64,000 bases of DNA from Metopolophium dirhodum (taxonomy: Eukaryota; Arthropoda; Insecta; Hemiptera; Aphididae), in NCBI RefSeq assembly GCF_019925205.1, contig NC_083560.1, forward strand, positions 56,714,270-56,778,269, written 5' to 3'. Made by a program: the position numbers and the translations under genes. A model generated the notes under the pieces. That model had not been told where the DNA came from and did not search any database. It was given only the letters and a program-made list of their open reading frames with translations. Below, piece by piece: positions 24,963 to 34,205 of this stretch; position 1 is the first letter of the stretch, and the number at the start of each line of letters is the position of its first letter.

Positions 24963-27876
24963 CCGTGAATTTGCTCCCCCCCTTCCTAATCTAGCATAAC
25001 CTAAAATGGGCCCAATTTTTTTTACAAAAATTTAAAGTTTGAAACAACAATTCTCATAAATAGTTCATACGGTAGCCAAAAAGTATAAAAAACATATAAA
25101 CACAGTTACTTTTTATATACATTTTAATTTTAAATTTATACGAAAATTTAAAAATACTATACATGCGTATACGAACATTTTAGAGTATATTATTATATTT
25201 TGTACACACAATTACAATTTCAAATGTTATTTTTTTAGGAAAAATAAAATTAACTTATTTTAATACTAATATAGTAAAATAAGTAACTTTAATCACAATA
25301 ATATTATCAAATATACAAAGTTATATCATAGATTGATATGATCAGAATCGTTTTCGTATACAATGATTTTATAGCATTGACATCAAATTTACCAATACCC
25401 ATTACAGCGGCCCACTTATAACCTACTATACAGCAAAGCGACAGCCACTTGCCCACCATTTTGTTTATGAAATCATGATTTTTGGTTGTAAAACTGTAAA
25501 TCTGGTAATTATTTTGAATAAAAACGGTGAATTTGTCGTACAAATATAGGTTTTTTATTGGTGGTTAATTTAAATATTAAACATGCAAAAACATAAATTA
25601 AGCATTGAGCTTGATTTTTATTTGATAATCGGGAGGTATTTTTATAATAATATTATAAGAATACGAGAAAAGTATATTGTTGTTTTATATTTGTAATTTA
25701 GGTGGCCATTACCCATCCATTCTTCCCTCTGGAAATGCTCTAAGACTTCTGAAATCTTAAAAAATTGCTTCTGAAAAGAGAAATGGAGATACGCTCACTG
25801 CGATTGCTATGATGAAAAAAGAAGATGAATTAAAGACATTATAAGAGAAGTTGGATATGATCCATTTTTCGTCCATTATACCAATGCAGAGCAAATTCAT
25901 ATGTATCGGAAGTATTGTAGTAATGTTAATTATCCTGAAATTATTATTGACGCAACAGAATCCGTAGTAAAAAAGTTTAGTAAACTAGGCTTAGACAAAA
26001 CAAATACTATATTTTTATATGAAGCAATCGTTTACGATGAATTAAAATGTCATAGCTTTACAAACACAAATATGCTAAGTGAAAGGCACAATACTATATG
26101 TATTTCTAATTGGCTGGCTTACTGGATGAGCTGCAATGTTCCAAAGCCTAAAACATGTACACACTTGCGCAGACATAATTACCAACAAGATACCCAAAGA
26201 TTCTCATTGGCTTCCTCACTGTTATGTTAAATTAGATGTAGCTCATTTCATGAAACTAGCAAGCTAGTGGCCGGATTTAAAGTTGTTAAACAGAAAAGTT
26301 AGAGAAATCATTCTTAGAACTATTGGCTGTTTACTAAAATGTCAAGAGCTTGAAGACGTATAGTCATTGTTCCTATCACTTTTAATTTCAATTGCCAACG
26401 AAACAAACGGTGTTATACGAAATACTGACATTGAAACATCATGTCAAAAACATTATATGAGGTTGATTAATACTGCGTCAACAGGTACCATAGAACTTGA
26501 CCAGCAACTGGATACAATTATAGATCATGCAGACACCGAAAATAGATGCCTGGAAGAACTTGATAACGATAACCAACTTGAAAGTCTTAATGAACCCTTT
26601 CCAAGCATTGGCAGAAACAGTTTTGAATGAAAGTAAACGGCATGTACAAGTAGGGGTAAGTATAAATCCATTGTATGCTCCAAAAATAGTCCCTCATCTA
26701 ATTAAGAAGATGAAATTTCTGCCATTGTGGTTAGGCATAATGGTACCTTTTTTTGTATATGGAAAACGTGTTTCTAGCTCTGCTGCAGTAGAGTCAAGTT
26801 TTCATAAACTCAAAAATGTAACGCTGAAGCATGTTTCTTTACCTACTGATATAGAAATATTTTTAGAAAACCATGTACGTTCTTTGAGAGGAGCATTTTT
26901 ATTACATTCTACTCAAGAGTCAGAGACAAATGTAGTTAATCAAATATCTAAACCAATTGATGATTCAGGTCAAACAAATAATTTACGTGAGAACAACAAC
27001 ATAGAAGAACAGACTAACACAAACAATTTACGGAATTTAAGATGCCCATTGTGTAAATCTGGATCATTACCTTCTAATAACGGAGCTCATAAATGTGCAA
27101 TATGTACGAAGCCAGTCCACGCACTTCCAGAATGCTCAGCGCACAAGCTGAATGACGATGAAATTCGTATATGTTATAACTGCATTGAAAATAATGAAAA
27201 GCTTATTGAAGATAAAGCAATGGATGAGTGGAACCGAAAAAGTAAAAGAAAAGTTAAAAATAGTTCATATCTTCTACCAAATCCACATTTACGACACGTA
27301 AATATCAGCGATTCACGAAATTCACCTTTGTTGAAAAGTGGATCTCGCGCAGAAGAACTCAAAAGTTGTAAATTAAAAAGTTTAGAATCAAATGTTGTTT
27401 TAAGCAACACATGTGCGTTTGATTCAATAACATCAATGGTAATGATTGCTTTTTGTGACAATCAGTTATTTTCAGAAAGGCTCGTAAAATATAAAACAAA
27501 GTACAATGATTTCATAACTCAGTTAGTTTCAAAGGGAATTACGGCATACACATATACGGATAAAGCAGAGTTAATTATATTATTACTGAATCCAGTGTTA
27601 GAAACACTTGAGTATAATACTTATTTTGTAAAGTGTGAGACTACACCTAAGACTATTTGCAAATCTATGTTTAGAGAGTTTCCATCCATCACAGAAAGAA
27701 GTAGTTGTTCTAATGTAAAATGTGAGAAGTTTCAAGAAACATACTATCCGATCTATATTATAACATACAACACAACAAACGGCATCATCGGTGATCTGCA
27801 AAAATGGATTAGTGACAAATTTCAAAATCAACAATTAATAGTTTGTAATTATACAGATAAATTGGATCAGTCTTAG
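23578..27876 (+). pseudogene. Decayed multi-exon DDE transposase gene with zinc-finger and cysteine-protease-like tail
   Basis: Exon 2 (23578-23766, starts IVVATNPIWYEIS) and exon 3 (24012-24279, starts DDSSEDNSD) join in phase. Exon 3 is broken by a frameshift at a run of seven A near 24181, after which the frame continues as AEHFWEHTQLPCCLTF. From about 25702 the exon is damaged by stops, then reads REVGYDPFFVHYT, then IIIDATESVVKKF (first catalytic Asp region), then QMLSE-like NMLSERHNT. After a frame change near 26160 it reads VKLDVAHFM, and finally SSAAVESSFHKLKN, which fits the third acidic residue. The last 449 codons are open. They carry Cys/His pairs spaced as in a zinc finger (CPLCKSG .. 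CAICTKPVH .. CYNC) and a CAFDSITSMVMIAF motif like a cysteine-protease nucleophile region. The domain order matches a MULE-like transposase family I recall from aphids. It cannot be active as it stands. Confidence 0.7.
24280..25701. repeat. Intron-like stretch with two copies of a dispersed repeat
   Basis: Segments at about 24385-24505 and 25345-25465 are diverged direct copies. Each contains ttacagtgactcacttgtaacc or a close variant (shown in the copies as cattacagnggcccactt), followed by a tacagca..gcgacanccactt..ccacc pattern. I recognise this as a common interspersed repeat of aphid genomes from memory only. The rest is AT-rich without exons. Confidence 0.5.
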
Positions 27877-27918
27877 ACAAACAAGTTTTGAAATATCCCC
27901 ATTATATTGAAAATTATT

Positions 27919-28050
27919 GGGCGCAGTTTACATTATACCTTTTTAATATGGATAAAAATTTGGGCGCAGTTTACATTATACCTTTTTTACATAGATAAAA
28001 ATTCGGGCGCAGTTTACAAAAAAAAAGGTCATTTGGGCGCAGTTTACGTA
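27919..28050. repeat. Short tandem repeat with core gggcgcagtttac
   Basis: The core occurs at 27919, 27962, 28005 and 28035. The first three copies are spaced exactly 43 bp apart and include cattatacctttt and gataaaaatt. The fourth is 30 bp on and ends in gtatgccccgg. It directly follows the end of the transposase frame. Its role is unknown. Confidence 0.8.
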
Positions 28051-28261
28051 TGCCCCGGAAATCAAAACAAATTTTGCGATTACGATTTTGGTTATTAACA
28101 ACAGGTTTTCCATATCAACGGTTTTTCTAACCACTTTTATTATAAGTCTTAGGTTTTGGTTAACCACTGATATACAGGTGTTTGATATTTAAAAAAAAAT
28201 TGTATAACAATACCTTTTAATATGGGTTCATAGATATTCTTCCACTATTACTAGAGGGAAG

Positions 28262-28735
28262 GTCGAATACAAATTCCAGAAATGATCATACAAATTCATA
28301 CAAATGGCGTTTAATTGTTTCGCGTAGGAAAAATTAGAATATTCCAAATAGGTGTGGCAGGGGGACATGGGAAAATTGGTTTTTCTATTATAACTCGGGA
28401 GGGGGGTCGCATACAAATTCCAAAAATGGTCATACAAATTCATACAAATAGCGTTTAATTGTTTCATGTAAAAAAAAGTAGAAAATTCCGATGAAGGGGG
28501 CGGGGGACACGGGAAAATTGGTTTTTCGATTATAACTCGGGAGGGGGGTCGTATACAAATTCCAAAAATGGTCATACAAATTCATACAAATGGCGTTCTT
28601 GAATCTTGCAGTATAAAATGTATGAATACTTAATTATTTATATTAGGGGGGCTGGAGACATGTGGCTGATATTACTCGTATACTGGTGTCGTACAAATTC
28701 CAAAAATGGTCATACAAATTCATACAAATGACGTA
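28262..28735 (-). repeat. Inverted copy of the satellite T-rich segment (four partial repeats)
   Basis: Four units starting near 28268, 28412, 28554 and 28692 share tacaaattccaaaaatggtc and catacaaattcatacaaa, with spacing of about 142-144 bp. Their reverse complement is the T-rich segment of the L blocks (for example 7120-7380), including the cgaaacaattaaacg and tataactcgggag (on this strand) landmarks. The segment therefore lies in opposite orientation on the two sides of the decayed transposase exons, as expected for terminal inverted repeats with internal repetition. Confidence 0.8.
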
Positions 28736-28799
28736 CAAAATATTTGGATAGACATTTTCGAGATTTTCTTTGGATGGGGGAGGGGGGGGACACGTACGT

Positions 28800-29588
28800 A
28801 AGTTATTCAACGAAACTTATTTTTTGGTGCTCGAAAAGTTAACGATTTTGTCATATCAAGAATTACAGTTAGCGCTTTTGCATTATAGTTATTTCTCTTG
28901 ATATTACATAATATAATATATATATACACAATATTAAGTTATTGGTTGATGTTAACCACGCTTGGAGCGTTAGTAGCTTTTCTCCTATTGTTGATCAGCT
29001 TTTTAAAATCAGATTTTTCGAACATCACTTTTGTTATGTATGTGCGTATAGGGTCGTTGAGTAACCTGTATAATATCTTAAATCGTGGTTATAAGATTTT
29101 TCTATGATTTTAAATCATCATTAACATGGATATATGGAACAACATATATATATTATATATATATACATTATACAGTATATACATATACATATATAGTTAT
29201 TCTATATTTCTATGACTGTGGTGGATCTAGGATTTTTTATGGTGGGTGCTAGTTTGCTAATAATGGTCTCAAGGCACTTATTAGTTATTAACTATTAGGA
29301 AAAAAAAATTAATAATTTGGAGTTTAAATGAATAGGAAAATCAGTCTTGCAATGCTCATGTATTTGGATGTATTACATAAACAATTAAACATATTATAAT
29401 TATTAATTAATATACATAATTTATTGTATAAAAAGATTAAATAAACATTTAATTTTTTTAATTTTTTATAAGTGTATAAGAATAATATAATATATTATGT
29501 AATTTGATATATTTGAATAGTTTACATTTAGATTGATGAGTCCCCTAATTGCATTCTTCTTTTCTTTTTTCTAGTAAACTCGTTGATA
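28800..29588. other. AT-rich intergenic DNA
   Basis: No gene was seen. A TA-rich microsatellite lies at about 29140-29200. The stretch ends at the attaagt sequence that flanks the outer transposon. Confidence 0.6.
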
Positions 29589-29900
29589 ATTAAGTGGCCC
29601 AGTGCTCGAATTGGGGGGACGCAGGGGGACGGAGCTTCTCTTTTAATTTTTTATATTTTGAGCGTACCCCTTCCAATTATTTTCTTTAAAACGAGGGGAT
29701 GGAACGTTTTATTTTGTTAAAATAATATTGTATTTTTTATTTCGTGTCTTCGTAAAGTTGTACCTATTTAATAAGATATTAAAATTAAATGTATGGTTTT
29801 TTTTTATTATTATTGATAATAAGTTATGAGCAAAGACCGGATTTATATGCATTTAAAATGTTAAAATATGCATGCAAATATGCACTTAAAAAGTTCTGAA

Positions 29901-30097
29901 TATGCACTTAAAAATCATAAAACATGCAAAATAATTTTTGATTATTACAGCTTTTTATTTATGGTAAAATTATAAAATCAAAACATTTATGACGAAAATA
30001 TGCACTTAAATATCACAAAACATGCAAAATAAATTTTTATTACCTATTACAGCTTTTTATTTATGGAAAATTTATAAAATCAAAACATTTATGATGA
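29901..30097. repeat. Tandem duplication in the hAT subterminal region
   Basis: Two units of about 98 bp (29901-29998 and 29999-30097) share tatgcactta, aaacatgcaaaata and tacagctttttatttatgg. They lie between the terminal repeat and the transposase stop codon and add atgca motifs, which are candidate transposase-binding sites by analogy with other hAT elements. Confidence 0.75.
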
Positions 30098-30171
30098 AAA
30101 AAAAATAATAAACTACAATATTATATACAATATATTTTATGAATTTATGATTGTGATAAAAAATATATAAT

Positions 30172-31671
30172 TTATTTGTTATTGGAAAAACAATAAGTAA
30201 CAATAATATGTTCCATATTGATCTCAGTTAAATTATGACGGCGATTTGTGACAATATGTTTGTATGCAGAAAAACTTCGTTCCACATCAACACTTGTTAT
30301 GGGTGCATATTTAAAACTTGACAACATTTCCGGGGAAAAGTGTTTGATAGAAGAACTTAAGTCAACATTCTCACCTTGGTGTATTTTAGAAATTTCTTTT
30401 AAAATTAGCAGGCCTTTGTTTTTTTTAATAATGTCGGAACATTTTTTTTTAATTAATACGCTATTTTCATTTTCTGAAAGATTATTGATAGCATTTGTAA
30501 CTTGTTCAAATATTTCTAAAGCATTTATGAGTAGCAAACCTGAAGTCTCAAGCTTTTTAATACTTTCAACAATAACCGAAAAATTTGTTTTAATATAAGT
30601 TAAATCGTTAATTATATTTGATTTAGTTAGAATTTGCTTACAGTTTTTAATGCTTTTTACATCGTCTTCTGGTAGGCTTTGTATAACATTTTTAAAATTT
30701 TCGAAATTATCTGCATAAAATATTGCTGATTCTAACCAAGCACCCCATCGTGTTATTATAGGTTGGGGCGGTAATGGTTTATTAGGTAGCATTTCATGAT
30801 ATAATTGAATTCTATAAGGAGCTTTCAAAAAAATCTTTTTTCCGTTGTTAATTAAATCGTTTATTTCATGAAAAATATCCATAATATTTTCTGCAATCCG
30901 ATGAATCCCGTGAGCAGCACAAGTCACATGAATAAGATTGGAATAAAATGGTTTTAAATTTTTGGCAGCCTTAACCATATATGGGGCTGCATCGGATAAC
31001 ATTAACAAAACTTTTTCGTCATTACCTCCCTCTGGCCATAATATTCTAAGACAATCATTTACAAATTTTGCTATAGTATTATTGTTTGTTTTTTCAAGAA
31101 CTTTAGATGCTAAAAGATAAGATTTTGATGGTGAATCAACATTTAACTTTCCAACAATAAAATTCGCAACATATTTGCCTCGTGGGTCAGTAGTTTCATC
31201 GATACAAAAATATATGAATGAACTTCCTATGTTTTCTCGTATTTTTGTTAAAATATCTGTGTAACATTTGATTACATAATTCTTTCTTAGGGTACTTTCA
31301 TCAGGTATATGTAGATGAGTATATTTCTCCAAAAAAGACCTAAAATTGGTATTTTGTAATTTATGCAGTGGTATGTTAGAAGAAATCATTGCTGAACAAA
31401 GTTCTTGGAAAAATACTGATTGATTTTCACTTGAAGTTGACTGTTGGTTAACGAATGTTTGTTTAGAAGTTGGAGTTTTTGAATATTTTTCGTGTGAAAA
31501 TGACTTAACATGCTGATCAATTTGAAACTTTTTTTCTACTACGACTACTTTATTACAATACTGACAAAAAACTGAATTATTATTTAAGGTTTTGAAAACC
31601 TCACCTGATTTATTATACGGTTCAATCCATTTTCTAAGTGATGGTAATTTTGAACTTGGAAACTTTGGCAT
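30172..31671 (-). CDS. hAT-family transposase, uninterrupted, 499 aa
   Basis: The product would cut out and reinsert the element, acting in the nucleus. Near the N-terminus is a BED-type-like zinc finger, CQYC followed by QHVKSFSH (CX2C..HX5H, residues about 36-61). The central part shows the conserved acidic sites FCIDETTDPRG and LLMLSDAAPYM, then HVTCAAHGIHR and the Trp-containing RWGAW. The C-terminus has the hAT dimerisation motif APITSVDVERSFSAYK with the third catalytic acidic residue (E of VERSFS), then a NLTEINMEHIIV helix. It is a single exon starting at ATG (31671), with no stop or frameshift, and short compared with many hAT transposases of 600 aa or more. It resembles the CGGBP1-related group of hAT proteins (recalled, not searched). 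The open frame and clean target duplication suggest recent activity. Confidence 0.92.
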   Translation of the reverse strand: MPKFPSSKLPSLRKWIEPYNKSGEVFKTLNNNSVFCQYCNKVVVVEKKFQIDQHVKSFSHEKYSKTPTSKQTFVNQQSTSSENQSVFFQELCSAMISSNIPLHKLQNTNFRSFLEKYTHLHIPDESTLRKNYVIKCYTDILTKIRENIGSSFIYFCIDETTDPRGKYVANFIVGKLNVDSPSKSYLLASKVLEKTNNNTIAKFVNDCLRILWPEGGNDEKVLLMLSDAAPYMVKAAKNLKPFYSNLIHVTCAAHGIHRIAENIMDIFHEINDLINNGKKIFLKAPYRIQLYHEMLPNKPLPPQPIITRWGAWLESAIFYADNFENFKNVIQSLPEDDVKSIKNCKQILTKSNIINDLTYIKTNFSVIVESIKKLETSGLLLINALEIFEQVTNAINNLSENENSVLIKKKCSDIIKKNKGLLILKEISKIHQGENVDLSSSIKHFSPEMLSSFKYAPITSVDVERSFSAYKHIVTNRRHNLTEINMEHIIVTYCFSNNK

Positions 31672-32296
31672 TGTAATTTAAAAACACAAACAATGTTATA
31701 TAAAATTAATATGTGTTTATTTAGAACTACGTTGACGTCGTTGACTATTGCCGAATGTACACTTCGAACTACAGTCGTTAGTCTGTCAGTCTGTGTTCTG
31801 TAGTATAAATAAACGATAGTCGATAACTTGATAATGTTAGATAAGATAAAACTATACGACGGGAAAATCAGTATACAATCTGCCTATTATATTTTTAAAA
31901 ACATTTTCAATTTTTGTGTTTTGAACAAATTTGTGTATAATAATGGTACATACAGTTATAAAATTAAATAAAAATATTTAAATATATACGTAATATGCAA
32001 AAACATGCATTTTTATGGAAAATATGCACTTGTACCCGAAATATGCAAAAATATGCAAAATAAAAATTTGTAACATTATTTATTTAACTATGATTGATGA
32101 AAATCCATTTACTGCATGTAATAGCTTATAAAAATATGAATATGCATAATATGCTAAATCCGGTCTTTAGTTATGAGTAATTGAAAATAGACGCGTGACG
32201 TCTTGGGCTTGTCTTATCGTAATTGCCTATCTTATACGTGTAAAAGTTTCTCACTTCACACAACGATTTACCAACCTAAAAATTTAATTTTTGAAA

Positions 32297-32570
32297 TTAA
32301 ATTTACGGATAAATGTGTCATTTTATGTGTTTAAGATTATAAAAGTATCAGAGTTTCAATAGAACGTTTAATTATTAAATACTAACAATCTTAAAAGAGA
32401 TATATTTAAATTTTTATTTTATATTTAAATCGACATAACGCGCCGTTTAACAAAAATATCACTATTAATATTTTTAGTATTTAAAAAACTAAACGTTCTA
32501 TTGAAATTCATCGTAGATATCTATCATCTTAAACACATAAAATCACAAATTTATCCGTAAATTATATTAA
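32297..32570. repeat. Imperfect palindrome, arms of about 95 bp
   Basis: The left arm (32297-32393) contains atttacggataaat, ttttatgtgtttaagat and caatagaacgttta. The right arm (32476-32570) contains their reverse complements in the opposite order. The loop is about 80 bp. It lies inside the outer transposon, just right of the hAT insertion, and could be a small hairpin element or internal structure of that transposon. Confidence 0.75.
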
Positions 32571-33048
32571 TTTTTTTTTGCTTCATCATGTAAACAATAA
32601 TTAACATTTAAAAAAATTTAAAGAACATTTTTTTTGTGTTATGTGTTCCTTTAAATCTTAATTTACATTGAATATATATTTCAAATTACATTAATTGTAT
32701 TTCGTATTCGTATCATATGTTTGATAATGGATGCAAACAGTAAGCACAGTAACTTGGGTGTATTATTCTTTAAAAGTATTAGGTATAACTTAAAATAGTG
32801 TTGATACCTAATTTATAACATTAATTTTTATTTTTATTTTAAAAAATGAGAAGTAAAATAATATTAATTGATTGTTGGTAAATGTTATTGATATTGGTGT
32901 ATTATATGTATAATGATGTTGATGGTGGTTGGTAGGAGGGGGTGGGGGGCGTAGCCCCCCACGGGTTATGTTAAGATTAATCATAGTCAGGAACGCTAAT
33001 TTTTAAGTCCCATTTCTTTTATTATTCCAATTCGAGCACTGATTAAGT

Positions 33049-34205
33049 CAATATCATTATGTTTTTCTACATGGACATTTAATAGAGTAAACTGCTAAGT
33101 CGTACAGTCTAGACTCAGTCATTGTAGAGGGCGTGTAATTTTTTAATCTTCTAAAGGTAGAAAATGATCTTTTTCAAATCTTTATAATACCCATTATAAT
33201 CATTATTATAAAGCTTTTAAGTTACTAAATGCACATACTAATAGGTACATGAGTTACTGCTAATATTATAAATAAATTAAGTATTTGTGGAGGCTATAAG
33301 CATAAATATTTTATTAAAAACATTTTGTGGGAGGGGGGAGAAAGGAATGAAGGATGTTATTCGCAGTTAAGGCCTAAAGTCTAATTATAAATTTATAAAT
33401 GTACAGTTTCCCATACGAAAATGTAGTCTTAGAATCGCGCTTGGGTACTTGTCTTATTTAAAAAACATTTTTTTTCTTGATTTATCTTTAACAAAAGTCA
33501 ATACTGTTTGATTGAAATCAATCGATGATAACAAATCATGTTCTTAAGATAATATCTTAAATTAATTTAAAGATTCTCCAATTCTCCATTCTCGAGAGTT
33601 AAGTTTGACGTACTTACTTTGAAAACTTTCGTTTAACAAAACAATTTGCCATAAGAATAAATTATTAAATATAACGTAACTGCAATTAAAATACTAGGAA
33701 AAATGTCTTTTATTTTTATTAGTTCAAACCATTTCAGTATTTTATGCACATCTATCTGAAGCATCTAATGGTGGTTTACTAATATTATATTCCCTACAAA
33801 TATACTTTGGAAGAAATATATCATGGAACAAAAAGTAGTGATCCCGGTCGCGGTCTCACTATCATTATTATCATATTATTATGTGTACACAACAAATTAT
33901 TCGTGTTTACGGTTTAATTACCACCCGCAACTTACAACGGAACACGGATTCGTTAATCTATGCCGCATTCATTGCCGAGTCTCATGTTCGTTACAGATAT
34001 TTAAGAATTTTATTGTTTTTGCAGTTCGTGATTTTTTATTATTATTAATTAATCACGTAGGCGGGTACTAGGTACGTATTTTGTAAATTCAATGTGCATT
34101 CATACGATTATGTTCGTGATATTAATATTGAGCAATTCGGTGTTTTGGTTTTTGTTCAGATAAATTTCCACGCCCAGAGTCCATAATTGCCGCACCAGTC
34201 GAAAC
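33049..34205. other. Upstream region of the NHLRC2-like gene
   Basis: No convincing coding exon was found. The 82-codon open stretch near 33823 has no family resemblance and no matching splice sites. A pyrimidine-rich acceptor-like sequence ending ttgttcag lies at about 34152-34159, so a non-coding first exon could be further upstream. A promoter was not identified. Confidence 0.5.

Larger units (their letters stand above)
29831..32169 (-). mobile_element. Complete hAT transposon with 8-bp target duplication
   Basis: The 14-bp repeat aaagaccggattta at 29832-29845 is matched by its perfect reverse complement at 32155-32168. The 8-bp duplication gttatgag flanks the element exactly (29823-29830 and 32170-32177). 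The outermost base differs between the two ends (C left; A right, which is T on the complementary strand). The element is 2,339 bp and contains one long open transposase frame on the minus strand. Both subterminal regions are full of atgca motifs (atatgca, tatgcac, catgcaa), and the left one contains a tandem duplication. Length, 8-bp duplication and transposase type all agree with the hAT superfamily. Confidence 0.95.
29589..33048. mobile_element. Older DNA transposon interrupted by the hAT element
   Basis: The 15-bp sequence cagtgctcgaattgg at 29600-29614 has its exact reverse complement at 33027-33041. The 7-bp attaagt lies outside both ends (29589-29595 and 33042-33048), which fits a target duplication, although four extra bases (ggcc) separate it from the left repeat. 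Next to the ends are GC-rich tracts (gggggacgcagggggacgg on the left, a G-rich tract with ggggcgtagcccccc on the right). Removing the hAT element leaves about 1.1 kb without a transposase frame, so the element is non-autonomous. Confidence 0.55.

Noticed and set aside
30248..30598. Plus-strand open frame of 116 codons
   Set aside because: Antisense shadow of the hAT transposase gene.
33823..34071. 82-codon open frame upstream of NHLRC2
   Set aside because: A stop precedes the NHLRC2 start, no splice junction joins the two in frame, and the peptide has no signature.
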